This document shows, piece by piece, positions 1 to 7,169 of a stretch of 9,880 bases of DNA. Positions within the stretch are counted from its first letter, which is position 1. Every line of letters starts with the position of its first letter. Source of the stretch: an uncultured Gardnerella sp. (GTDB lineage Bacteria; Actinomycetota; Actinomycetes; Actinomycetales; Bifidobacteriaceae); NCBI GenBank assembly GCA_947292085.1, contig CAMYPN010000035.1:1-9880 (forward strand), in the 5' to 3' direction. The notes under the pieces are model-generated. The model searched no databases, had not been told where the DNA came from, and saw nothing but the letters and a program-made list of their open reading frames with translations. The position numbers and the translations under genes are program-made.

Positions 1-37
1 GGGCTGCGGCATCTTCTTTCGTTTGCAAAGTGGTCAT
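1..37 (-). CDS. 5' end of an unidentified protein (partial, 12 codons)
   Basis: Reading the minus strand from the ATG at 37-35 gives an open frame, MTTLQTKEDAAA, that runs off the left edge. A good Shine-Dalgarno sequence, AAAGGA (plus positions 48-53), lies ten bases upstream, which is why I accept the start. The gene is divergent from the AI-2E-family gene at 205. Twelve residues are too few to identify a family and no signal peptide is visible. The frame could in principle be chance, but the start plus ribosome binding site at a divergent spacing is persuasive. Confidence 0.55.
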   Translation of the reverse strand, partial: MTTLQTKEDAAA

Positions 38-168
38 GGAGACACATTCCTTTCTGAAAAACTCAATTAAAAAGTCTAGAAGAAGTGAAAGGTTTTTGGA
101 TTTCAGCGACTCGACTATCTCGTTAAGATTTTGTTACGTATAATTCACGAAGTTTAATTAACGCGCGA

Positions 169-196
169 TTCATACATCAGTTCGCAACAGTACAAT
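169..196 (+). promoter_or_regulatory. Candidate promoter giving a leaderless mRNA
   Basis: A -35-like TTCATA (169-174) and a -10-like TACAAT (191-196) are separated by 16 bases. The -10 ends eight bases before the ATG at 205, so transcription would start at or within two bases of the start codon. This fits the absence of any Shine-Dalgarno sequence before that ATG. A second possible -10, a perfect TATAAT at 139-144, lacks a convincing -35 and would give a leader of about 54 bases, also without a ribosome binding site. Leaderless messages are common in Actinobacteria. Confidence 0.4.
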
Positions 197-204
197 AGTT
201 ATTT

Positions 205-1779
205 ATGAACGATCAAGAACATGAACTGAACGAGTTTGGCGCTGCGGATAGTAATAAACTAGATTTAGCGTCGTTGTTCCCAGCAAAAGGAGATGAGCGT
301 AGGCCTCCTGATTGGCTTGGACGCGCACTCATATATGTTGCTATAGTTACGTTTATATCAGTATTTTTGTGGTTTGCGTGGAATAGTATTTCATTTATTG
401 TTTTCGATGTAATAGTTTCTATTTTTATAGCTTTAGCTTTAGAACCTTTAGTAGTTCGACTCGTAAAACATGGTTGGAGAAGAGGAGTTGCTTCCGGAGT
501 TTGCTTAACCGGTCTTATGGTTATTGTGGGCATGCTACTTGTGCTTTTTGGTAACATGTTTGTGCAGCAAGTGGTTTCTATGGCTATGGGATTGCCAGAA
601 TTGTATAACCAGATTGCTCATATGGTGTTTCACTCAACTGGCTTTAGAATGCCAAATATTGAGCAATTGTTTGTAGAAATAATGAAAAATGTGCAAACTT
701 CATGGGTTATTGATTTTGCAGGCCAAGCTTTGAATACAACATGGGGATTGTTTGCTGCAATGCTTGATCTGCTCACAATACTTATGGTGACTTACTACAT
801 TTCTGCAGCTGGCCCAGCAATGAGACGCAGTATGTGCCGTTGGATGAACCCTCAGTCTCAGCGCAGATTCCTATTCATATGGTCTGTTGTGCAGGAGCAG
901 ATTTCCAGCTTCCTTTTCTCGCGTATTATTTTGGCTGTTATTAACGCAGCCGGTACTGCAATATTCCTAATATTTATGCAAATACCGTATTGGTTGCCGC
1001 TTTCGTTATTCTGCGGAATAGTGTCACAGTTTGTTCCTACAATCGGTGGTTATTTGGGCGGAGCTTTGCCAATATTATTCGCATGGGGTTCGCAAGGAAT
1101 AGGATCTGCAGTAGCAGTTCTCATATTTATTACTATCTATCAGCAGATAGAAAATATGGTAATTTCGCCGAAAATTTCGCAAAAGACTATGGATCTTAAT
1201 CCTGCAGTAGCATTCTTATCCGTGTTAGTTATGGGTGCAGTGTTTGGAGCTTTAGGTGCATTCTTAGCGTTACCTGTTACTGCTAGTTTGCAAGCTATCT
1301 TAAGAGTTTGCACAAAACAGTATGATCTAGTATCTTCTCCACTGATGAGCGATCCTAAGCCGGTTCACAAGTCTATAATGGTCAGCGGCATTGAAACCAT
1401 TAGTAATAATCTTGTAAAGCCTATGCGAGATGGTGTTCGTCGTGTTATGAAGGGGAGTAGTTCTCGAGTAACGATGAACGATGATATTTTGTACTGGTAT
1501 AAGCAAGCGTATATTGATCCAGAAAATAATGCTCATTCTAATAGCGGAAAAACTAAAGGAAGTTCTAAAGCATCAATGCTTAGCGGTAAACAAAATAGTA
1601 GCGAAGAAGACGCAAGCAGAGATGATTTAACAACAATCGCTATATCTAGAAAAGTATTAGATGCTGTAAATCACGATATTGCATCGAAAAATCAGGCTGA
1701 TAAAATTGCACTAGCTAATAAGTCAAAGAAGCAGCCAAAAAGCAATATAAGTAACCCACGAAGCGGATGGAATAAATGA
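205..1779 (+). CDS. AI-2E/PerM-family transporter with long hydrophilic C-terminal tail
   Basis: This is a 524-residue integral membrane protein of the AI-2E transporter (PerM/TqsA) family. Members export autoinducer-2 or other small solutes, or act as ion antiporters, so the substrate here is unknown. Membrane segments lie at about residues 40-58, 62-85, 98-126, 177-200, 240-290, 297-312 and 334-365. Family hallmarks are the FVPTIGGYLGG segment (276-286), YQQIENMVISPKI (312-324) and the glycine-rich helix ending in ALPVTA (355-360). The first ~38 residues are hydrophilic. From about residue 383 to the end is a ~140-residue polar, Ser/Lys/Asn-rich, probably disordered cytoplasmic tail, which makes this protein longer than the usual ~350-400 residues. 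The start is the only in-frame ATG before the first membrane helix, and no Shine-Dalgarno sequence precedes it. The stop overlaps the next start (ATGA), so the two genes are probably co-translated. Confidence 0.85.
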   Translation: MNDQEHELNEFGAADSNKLDLASLFPAKGDERRPPDWLGRALIYVAIVTFISVFLWFAWNSISFIVFDVIVSIFIALALEPLVVRLVKHGWRRGVASGVCLTGLMVIVGMLLVLFGNMFVQQVVSMAMGLPELYNQIAHMVFHSTGFRMPNIEQLFVEIMKNVQTSWVIDFAGQALNTTWGLFAAMLDLLTILMVTYYISAAGPAMRRSMCRWMNPQSQRRFLFIWSVVQEQISSFLFSRIILAVINAAGTAIFLIFMQIPYWLPLSLFCGIVSQFVPTIGGYLGGALPILFAWGSQGIGSAVAVLIFITIYQQIENMVISPKISQKTMDLNPAVAFLSVLVMGAVFGALGAFLALPVTASLQAILRVCTKQYDLVSSPLMSDPKPVHKSIMVSGIETISNNLVKPMRDGVRRVMKGSSSRVTMNDDILYWYKQAYIDPENNAHSNSGKTKGSSKASMLSGKQNSSEEDASRDDLTTIAISRKVLDAVNHDIASKNQADKIALANKSKKQPKSNISNPRSGWNK

Positions 1780-3002
1780 TTCTCCTATCAGTATTCGACA
1801 TACTCGTAATTATTATCGGCATAGGTAGCGTTGTGTATCAAGGTGTTTGCGCAATAGTATCTCTTGTTGCAAAACCTGTTGTTTTTCCGGACGCTCCGAT
1901 GGATAAACATTATGCTGCTCTAATTTCTGCACGAAATGAGGAAGCTGTTATAGGTAACCTTATTAGTTGTATTCGTTCGCAAACATATCCTGGAGATTTA
2001 ATCGATATTTGGTTGGTGGCAGATAATTGCACTGATAATACTGCGCAATTAGGTAGAGATGCTGGTTGCAATGTTATAGAACGCTTCGATAAAGAACATA
2101 TTGGCAAAGGATACGCTTTAAGCTACCTGCTTGACCATATTATGGAAGTCGGTGACGATAAGAAATACGATGCGTATTTTGTTTTCGATGCAGATAACAA
2201 ACTAGACAGCCGTTATATTGAAGAAATGAATAAAGGCTTCCATGCTGGATATCAGATTCTAACGAGTTACCGTAATTCTGTGAATCTTTCAGATAATTGG
2301 GTTTCTTCCGGATCCGCATTATGGTTTATTCGCGAGTCTCGTTTTACAAATAATTCCAGAATGCTATTTGGCTCTAGCTGTCACGCAGGTGGAACGGGAT
2401 TCATGTTCTCAAGTGAGATAATGCACAGAAACCGTGGATGGAAGTTCCATCTTCTTACTGAAGATCTCGAGTTTACTATGGACTCAATTCTTCACGGTGA
2501 TAAAGTCGGGTATTGTGGTGCAGCAATGCTTTACGACGAGCAGCCTGTATCGTTCCGTCAAAGTTGGAGACAGCGTTTGCGTTGGAGTAAAGGATTCCTG
2601 CAAGTTTTCCGATATTATGGTGCTGCTTTAATAAAGCATGGTATTCGCGAGCGCGATTTTTCTTCTGTGGACTTTACTTTAATGCTATGTCCGTTCATGG
2701 TTCTTGCAATAGTAAGACTTATACTTGGTTTTATTTTTGCAGCTTGTGGTTTCGTGACTTGGACAAGTCAGATATCTTCTGTGCTTAATTTAGTTATTAC
2801 AACTGTTAATAGCGTTATGGGAATGATGGTTTTCGTATCTCTTACGATTCTTGTTGAGCATAATAAGCTTGGAGCTACGAATAAGGAGCTTTTTGCGTAT
2901 GCGCTTAGTTTCCCGATTTTCATGCTTTCGTACGTGCCGATTGCGTTCCAGGCTGTGTTCTCTAAGAGCGAGTGGAAGCCTATTCAGCACACGGGGCGGT
3001 AG
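1776..3002 (+). CDS. Membrane-bound family 2 glycosyltransferase
   Basis: A 408-residue GT2 (GT-A fold) enzyme that transfers a sugar from a nucleotide donor at the cytoplasmic face, of the processive polysaccharide-synthase type. An N-terminal membrane helix spans about residues 5-33. The catalytic domain holds ARNEEA (52-57), the first Asp in VADNC (D83), the metal-binding DAD (138-140), the catalytic-base TED (228-230) and QRLRW (266-270), which is the D, DxD, ED, QxxRW set of cellulose/hyaluronan/poly-GlcNAc synthase-like enzymes. Membrane helices follow at about 300-325, 333-360 and 372-395. All key residues are present. The start overlaps the upstream stop by four bases, with a weak GGATGG as possible ribosome binding site, so expression is probably coupled to the AI-2E-family protein. 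That protein might export or support the product, but this is inference. The polymer or lipid made cannot be told. Confidence 0.88.
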   Translation: MILLSVFDILVIIIGIGSVVYQGVCAIVSLVAKPVVFPDAPMDKHYAALISARNEEAVIGNLISCIRSQTYPGDLIDIWLVADNCTDNTAQLGRDAGCNVIERFDKEHIGKGYALSYLLDHIMEVGDDKKYDAYFVFDADNKLDSRYIEEMNKGFHAGYQILTSYRNSVNLSDNWVSSGSALWFIRESRFTNNSRMLFGSSCHAGGTGFMFSSEIMHRNRGWKFHLLTEDLEFTMDSILHGDKVGYCGAAMLYDEQPVSFRQSWRQRLRWSKGFLQVFRYYGAALIKHGIRERDFSSVDFTLMLCPFMVLAIVRLILGFIFAACGFVTWTSQISSVLNLVITTVNSVMGMMVFVSLTILVEHNKLGATNKELFAYALSFPIFMLSYVPIAFQAVFSKSEWKPIQHTGR

Positions 3003-3030
3003 ATTGGAGTACGCGAGCGATGACATACCT

Positions 3031-3193
3031 TCGCGCTTTGTCTCAGATTCGTTAGATTTGTCTCATAAATGATGCAAATATAACGAATTTAGGCTAAAAA
3101 ACGTTACAAATGTCTCATGAGTGATACAAATCTAACGAAAATCAGCCAAAAAACGTTACAAATGTCTCAAACACGAGACAAATATAACGAATC
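3031..3193. repeat. Array of six (plus one partial) ~20-bp units in alternating orientation
   Basis: Six variants of TGAGACAAATMTAACGAAT lie at 3046-3065 (-), 3070-3090 (+), 3096-3117 (-), 3122-3142 (+), 3148-3169 (-) and 3174-3193 (+). A degenerate seventh (-) ends at 3045, as TTTGTCTCA recurs at 3037-3045 and 3057-3065. The units alternate strictly, giving three inverted pairs. On a larger scale the stretch is a 52-bp direct repeat (3062-3113 and 3114-3165) with a partial third copy (3166-3193). The two inner minus units are identical over AAAAAACGTTACAAATGTCTCA-type sequence. The array sits between the glycosyltransferase stop and the ABC-ATPase promoter. It may be a multi-site operator, an RNA hairpin array ending the upstream operon, or a dispersed intergenic repeat. 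Confidence 0.85.
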
Positions 3194-3233
3194 TGTAGTG
3201 TGTTTATACGCAAGATATGAGATAATAGAGCTC

Positions 3234-3261
3234 TTGATGTAAGCGTTCGATTGCGCATAAT
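3234..3261 (+). promoter_or_regulatory. Promoter for the ABC transporter genes
   Basis: TTGATG (3234-3239) and CATAAT (3256-3261) are spaced by 16 bases and match the -35 and -10 consensus at four and five of six positions. Transcription would begin near 3268, leaving a leader of about 36 bases before the ATG at 3304. The -10 abuts a possible upstream GTG start at 3262, which argues that translation does not begin there. Confidence 0.5.
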
Positions 3262-3294
3262 GTGGCGCAATACGTGCGTTTATCTGTATGTTGC

Positions 3295-3298
3295 GAGG
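3295..3298 (+). promoter_or_regulatory. Ribosome binding site that sets the ABC-ATPase start
   Basis: GAGG lies five bases before the ATG at 3304. The longer reading frame from GTG at 3262 has no ribosome binding site and would start upstream of the predicted transcription start. Confidence 0.55.
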
Positions 3299-3303
3299 TT
3301 TCT

Positions 3304-4149
3304 ATGGTAGATTCTGTTCCAGTTTTTGGCGCAAACACTTACGCCGCTGACAGCGAAGATGTTCCAGCGGTTTCTATCCGCGGATTTGTTAAGACTTTTG
3401 GAAAAAAAGTTGCTGTAGATAATCTTTCGTTAGACATTCCAGCAGGCTCTTTCTATGGATTAGTCGGCCCTAACGGTGCTGGTAAAACTACTACGATTAA
3501 AATGCTTACGGGCTTGCTTATGCCAGATTCTGGCTCGGCTTCAATTTTTGGCAACGACGTTTGGAGCGATGTAAATAGTGCTAAGCGCGCAATCGGTTTA
3601 ATGCCTCAAGCAGATGAGATTTTTAAGACAATTACTGGTTTTCAGCTTTTAACATACGCTGGCATGCTTCGCGAGATGAGTCGTGCGGAATCCGTAAAGC
3701 GTGCAAACGACTTGCTTTCTGCTTTCGACTTAACAGAAGCTGCAAACACTATGGTTTCGGACTATTCAACTGGTATGACGAAGAAGATTTGCCTTGCAAC
3801 AGCTATGATTCACAGCCCGCGCGTGCTTGTGCTCGATGAGCCTTTTGAGGCGGTGGACCCTGTTTCTAGCGCAAATTTGAAGGATATTCTCGCCGAGTAC
3901 GTTTCTACTGGCGGCACGGTGATTATTTCTTCGCACGTTATGGAATTGGTTGAAAAAATGTGCTCGCACGTGGCGATTATTAACGAAGGTCATGTTGCAG
4001 CTTCTGGCACTCTTGAAGAGGTGGCTCAGGGCAAAGATCTTGAAGATCGCTTTATGGAGCTTGTTGGCGGACGTCACGCTGCTGCGCGCATTGACTGGCT
4101 TAACGGCGGCAATAGCGCAACACCAATCGCAAGTAATTACAACGCGTGA
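3304..4149 (+). CDS. ABC transporter ATP-binding protein (ABC-2 exporter type)
   Basis: A 281-residue cytoplasmic ATPase that powers the membrane protein encoded just downstream. Visible motifs are Walker A GPNGAGKT (55-62), the Q-loop glutamine in MPQAD (Q102), the signature YSTGM (154-158, in place of LSGGQ), Walker B VLVLDEP (174-180) with its catalytic Glu, the D-loop at VDP and the H-loop His in SSH (H211). All catalytic elements are intact. The relaxed signature is usual for exporters of the DrrA/CcmA/NatA type. The short C-terminal extension (about 255-281) has no known motif. The start at 3304 is preferred over GTG 3262 because of its GAGG. The permease gene starts 20 bases downstream, so the two form an operon. 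The substrate is unknown; family members export antimicrobials, lipids or peptides. Confidence 0.88.
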   Translation: MVDSVPVFGANTYAADSEDVPAVSIRGFVKTFGKKVAVDNLSLDIPAGSFYGLVGPNGAGKTTTIKMLTGLLMPDSGSASIFGNDVWSDVNSAKRAIGLMPQADEIFKTITGFQLLTYAGMLREMSRAESVKRANDLLSAFDLTEAANTMVSDYSTGMTKKICLATAMIHSPRVLVLDEPFEAVDPVSSANLKDILAEYVSTGGTVIISSHVMELVEKMCSHVAIINEGHVAASGTLEEVAQGKDLEDRFMELVGGRHAAARIDWLNGGNSATPIASNYNA

Positions 4150-4169
4150 GCGAAGGGCGGTAAGTAATC

Positions 4170-5822
4170 ATGTCTATGATTTTTACAATGGTTCGCCTTC
4201 GCTGGGCGCTTACTTTTTCTGTTATGCGAAAGTCAATTTGGCAAAAAATCGGCTTTGGTATAGTTATTGTTTTTGGACTTGCGATTATATGCGCTCTTGG
4301 TTTTGCCGGCTGGCAAACAGGAAAGTACCTTGATCCAGGAATGATTGAAGATACTAAAGATTGGCAGGAATTCCAAGTTGTTCCAATAATAATTGCATCT
4401 ACTGTGTCTATTTTTACGCTGTTTATAAACCTGTTTATGTTAGGCAGCGACACAACTCTAAAGTCTCGTAGTTTTGCGCTTTACGGCATTCCTTGCGTAA
4501 AGCAGCAAGCTGGCATGCTTCTTGGCTCTCTTTTTGGAGCGCTTTCTATAAGCTGCACAATCGCGCTTGTTTTGTGGTCTTTAGCGTATAGAAGCTTTGG
4601 AATCGTGCCAGTATTAGCAAGCGTAATCGCGGCTCCTCTTTATGTTGCGACAATAGTGTCTTTAAGCAAAATGCTTATTGAACTTTTGGATACTATTTTA
4701 ATAAACAAGCGTTCAAGAAACATTTTTTACTTTGCTATTTTCGTAGCGTATATGCTTTTTATTACGTCAATGAACACGCATGGTAGTTCATCAAATGGAA
4801 TTGTGATCAGCTCAAGTTTCTGCGCTGCGTCCGCTTTTACGCCATTAAGTGCAGCTATTGCTTTGCCGCTCGATGCTATTAATGGCAATTGGCTTGCTCT
4901 TGCTATTCGCTTCTTTATTTGCGTTGTAACGATTGCTGTTTGCTTTGCAATCTCTGTGTTCTGTGCAAAATTAGAGCCGAAGCTTATTCGTGGTGAGCAA
5001 AAAACAGTTGTTAAAACTAAGGGAATCGGATTGTTTGCTGCAGTTCCAGACAACACAGTCGGTGCGATTATTGCGCGAATTATTAGCGTTATGAGAAGAG
5101 ATATGCGTCAACTGTTTTTGCTTATTGCGCCGCTTTTTATGCTGGTAATTGCGGGAGGAGGTAGTTTTAAAGCTAAAGGATTTGATTCTCTAACAGATGG
5201 CTTAGGTGTTTCTGCCTGGATGATGTATGCTGCGTTGCTTATGGGCATGGTTGTTGGAAACAATATTGCATACGATGGCACAGCTTTTACTATGCACGCG
5301 ATTATTGGCGTAAAAGGTTCGCACGATCGCTTAGCTAACGCAATAGTTTGGTCCGTGATTTGCGCTGTTTATTTTGCGATTCTTGGAGTAGGGGTTTACG
5401 TTTTCCTTTTCTTCGTGGCGCATGTTCAGCAAAGTGTAAGTGCGGTTATGTTCCAGATTCTTTCGCCAATTGGAGTAGCTTTTGCGACTATAGGCATTGG
5501 TTTAATTTCTTCGTGCATTGCAATGTACCCTGTAGCGTCAATCGAAAAGCCATTTTCTAGGCCGCAAGGAAGTGCTGGCGCTAGATCCTTTGCTCCAATA
5601 GGTTTTATGCTTCTTTCTACAGTATGCATGATCCCGTCTATTGCTGCAGCTATTGCGTTTATGATTCTTAACCCGAATCTTTTGTGGATTGCAAGCATTC
5701 TGTTTGTAATAAACGGCGCAATTGTGCTGGTTGTTGGCGTGATTCTTGGCGGCAAAGTAATGGATAAGCGCATGATTCGCATTGTAGAAAACTTGCGCAG
5801 ATTCTCGTCGATTACTGCGTAA
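4170..5822 (+). CDS. ABC transporter permease, ~12 membrane helices
   Basis: A 550-residue, very hydrophobic protein that should form the membrane channel for the preceding ATPase. Hydrophobic segments lie near residues 28-46, 70-92, 117-140, 145-165, 185-200, 212-234, 242-266, 313-328, 347-365, 390-415, 428-454, 476-498 and 504-527, with polar loops at 267-312 and 455-475. There is no signal peptide and no large extracytoplasmic domain. The middle loop YDGTAF...GVKG (368-383), with a conserved-looking polar patch, resembles actinobacterial ABC-2 permeases, though that is recognition by eye. The size suggests a fused or duplicated six-helix unit. The ribosome binding site is probably AAGGGCGG (4153-4160). 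No clear terminator follows. Confidence 0.75.
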   Translation: MSMIFTMVRLRWALTFSVMRKSIWQKIGFGIVIVFGLAIICALGFAGWQTGKYLDPGMIEDTKDWQEFQVVPIIIASTVSIFTLFINLFMLGSDTTLKSRSFALYGIPCVKQQAGMLLGSLFGALSISCTIALVLWSLAYRSFGIVPVLASVIAAPLYVATIVSLSKMLIELLDTILINKRSRNIFYFAIFVAYMLFITSMNTHGSSSNGIVISSSFCAASAFTPLSAAIALPLDAINGNWLALAIRFFICVVTIAVCFAISVFCAKLEPKLIRGEQKTVVKTKGIGLFAAVPDNTVGAIIARIISVMRRDMRQLFLLIAPLFMLVIAGGGSFKAKGFDSLTDGLGVSAWMMYAALLMGMVVGNNIAYDGTAFTMHAIIGVKGSHDRLANAIVWSVICAVYFAILGVGVYVFLFFVAHVQQSVSAVMFQILSPIGVAFATIGIGLISSCIAMYPVASIEKPFSRPQGSAGARSFAPIGFMLLSTVCMIPSIAAAIAFMILNPNLLWIASILFVINGAIVLVVGVILGGKVMDKRMIRIVENLRRFSSITA

Positions 5823-5871
5823 CTTAAGCATTTAAATCATACTAACTAAAAAGTTTTTACCCTACTAAATC

Positions 5872-5895
5872 AAGAATATAGTTAAGAATATAGTT
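5872..5895 (+). repeat. Perfect tandem pair of a 12-bp unit
   Basis: AAGAATATAGTT occurs twice in direct succession (5872-5883 and 5884-5895) in the AT-rich gap between the permease and the FemX-like gene. Neither a promoter element nor a hairpin explains it. It may be a binding site or a slippage product. Confidence 0.8.
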
Positions 5896-5922
5896 TTTGC
5901 GTTGATTACATAAAAATCGTAC

Positions 5923-5952
5923 TGAACAGCAATCATACGATGCAAGTATTAA
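5923..5952 (+). promoter_or_regulatory. Weak candidate promoter for the FemX-like gene
   Basis: TGAACA (5923-5928) and TATTAA (5947-5952), 18 bases apart, are the best pair found. Both match consensus only partly, so the assignment is tentative. A promoter is expected because 158 bases separate this gene from the permease. Confidence 0.25.
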
Positions 5953-5980
5953 AATCACGTATTAGTTAAAAGGAGAATAG

Positions 5981-6979
5981 ATGCCGATACTTGATAAGAA
6001 TGATTCTGCCAAGGTTCAAGAATATGAGAATTTCGTAAAAAATTCACCGTACGGATATGCTACTCAAGATATGCAATGGGCAAAAGTTAAAAGTAATTGG
6101 ATTAGCGAGTATGTTTATCTTGAAGAAAATGGGAAAATTACTGCGGCTATGTCAATTCTTGGTATTAAAGCAGTGGATGATAAAATGTTCCTGTACGCTC
6201 CTCGCGGTCCAGTATCAGACTTTTACGATACAGAAACTACTAAAAAACTGATTGAAGAAGCAAAACCGTTGTTTGAAAAGTATAATGCGTTTTTGCTGAG
6301 AATGGATCCTTGTGTTCAAAACGATCAGAATCTTGTTAAGAAGTATAGAGATTTAGGATTTACTTTTAGAAGCGACGGAGAAAAAATACATGCTTTCTCA
6401 AATCCGCGCTGTGAAATGATTCTTAACATTGAGGGCAAGTCAACTGAAGAATTAATGGCTGGGTTTAGCTCTATGACTAGAAGGCATATAAGGTCTTCTA
6501 TAAAAGCTGGCGTTACGTCTCGCTGGGGTAGGTCTCAGGAAGATATTGATACTTTCTACGAACTTACAGAAATAATGGCAAAAAGGCATGGTATTACTTA
6601 CAGGCCTAAAGAATATTTTGAAAGACTTATAGCCGCATATCCGGATATGAGGATTTATAGCACTGAGTATGAGGGCGAAACTATTGCGTGCATGTTGGGA
6701 TTGCCTTATAACGGCCAACTTTGGTACATGTATGGCGCAACAGCAACTATGCAAGGAAAAGTAAGCCCAGGCTATCTTTCTATATGGGATTTAATTCAGT
6801 GGGCGCATGAGCTTGGAGTTAAATACTTCAACATGGGCGGCGTTTTCTCGCTAGACGTTAGTGACGGTCTTTATTTCTTCAAATACGGGTTCTGCAAGGC
6901 TAATGATCCGTTTATGTGGATTGGCGAGCTAGACGTTGTTGCGGATGAAGTTGCTTACGAAAAGTTTATTAATAGATAG
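5981..6979 (+). CDS. FemX/FemAB-type peptidoglycan bridge aminoacyltransferase
   Basis: A 332-residue cytoplasmic enzyme of the FemABX family, which uses aminoacyl-tRNA to add an amino acid to the stem-peptide side chain of lipid-linked peptidoglycan precursor. It has two GNAT-like domains. Family features are YAPRGPVSD (72-80), the helix TRRHIRSSIKAGV (166-178), YGATAT (251-256), the SPGYLSIWDLIQWAHE helix (262-277), YFNMGGV (282-288) and the C-terminal GLYFFKYGF (296-304). The length matches Weissella FemX (~335) and is shorter than staphylococcal FemA, because the seryl-tRNA-synthetase-like coiled coil is absent. The start is secure: AAAAGGAG ends five bases before the ATG. Its downstream neighbour is a D,D-carboxypeptidase, so both genes modify peptidoglycan. 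The amino acid added cannot be read from sequence; Ser, Ala or Gly are the likely choices. Confidence 0.85.
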   Translation: MPILDKNDSAKVQEYENFVKNSPYGYATQDMQWAKVKSNWISEYVYLEENGKITAAMSILGIKAVDDKMFLYAPRGPVSDFYDTETTKKLIEEAKPLFEKYNAFLLRMDPCVQNDQNLVKKYRDLGFTFRSDGEKIHAFSNPRCEMILNIEGKSTEELMAGFSSMTRRHIRSSIKAGVTSRWGRSQEDIDTFYELTEIMAKRHGITYRPKEYFERLIAAYPDMRIYSTEYEGETIACMLGLPYNGQLWYMYGATATMQGKVSPGYLSIWDLIQWAHELGVKYFNMGGVFSLDVSDGLYFFKYGFCKANDPFMWIGELDVVADEVAYEKFINR

Positions 6980-6997
6980 TTTGTTACCTGTTAAATA

Positions 6998-7041
6998 AGC
7001 TTTTAGTTACATTAATTTCAGCTTTTAGTGACGTATTAATT
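6998..7041 (+). repeat. Imperfect 22-bp direct repeat
   Basis: AGCTTTTAGTTAC at 6998-7010 recurs as AGCTTTTAGTGAC at 7020-7032, each followed closely by ATTAATT. The second copy runs into the 12-bp tandem array, so the whole 6998-7079 block looks like nested duplications built on ATTAATT. Confidence 0.7.
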
Positions 7042-7079
7042 CGCGTATTAATTGCGGTATTAATTGCGGTATTAATTAC
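7033..7079 (+). repeat. 12-bp tandem repeat, about four copies of GTATTAATTGCG
   Basis: GTATTAATT begins at 7033, 7045, 7057 and 7069, an exact 12-base period; the linkers are CGC, GCG, GCG and AC. A shortened GTATTGCG follows at 7080. ATTAAT is itself a palindrome, so each unit could bind a dimeric protein. The array lies about 50 bases upstream of the carboxypeptidase -10 candidate. Copy number may vary between strains. Confidence 0.85.
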
Positions 7080-7123
7080 GTATTGCGTAGCGTTTATGCA
7101 TAAGTTTTGTGACAAGAGCAATG

Positions 7124-7139
7124 TATACTTTCAAAGTAT
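7124..7139 (+). promoter_or_regulatory. Possible -10 with overlapping 15-bp operator-like dyad
   Basis: TATACT (7124-7129) is a fair -10 but has no good -35 at the right distance. Starting within it, ATACTTTCAAAGTAT (7125-7139) is a perfect dyad of two seven-base arms around one base. The overlap suggests repressor control of the downstream carboxypeptidase gene. The dyad is too AT-rich and lacks a T-run, so it is not a terminator. Confidence 0.4.
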
Positions 7140-7169
7140 TGTTAAGTTAGATGAGATGAGGGTGCGCTA

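Noticed and set aside
154..158. Loss of function of the ABC ATPase because its signature (residues 154-158) is YSTGM rather than LSGGQ
   Set aside because: Relaxed signatures of this form are common in active ABC-2 exporter ATPases, and all other catalytic motifs are intact.
3031..3193. CRISPR array
   Set aside because: The units alternate in orientation, the spacers are short and themselves related, and no cas gene is present.
3262..3303. N-terminal extension of the ABC ATPase from GTG 3262
   Set aside because: It directly follows a good -10 element and has no ribosome binding site; ATG 3304 has GAGG at proper spacing, and the domain begins well after it.
4727..5056. Minus-strand open frame within the permease gene
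   Set aside because: It is a shadow of a well-supported membrane protein on the plus strand, with no ribosome binding site or recognisable domain.
5823..5871. Terminator after the ABC permease (AAAAAGTTTTT)
   Set aside because: The only symmetry is an AT-only run with no GC stem, so I do not call a terminator.
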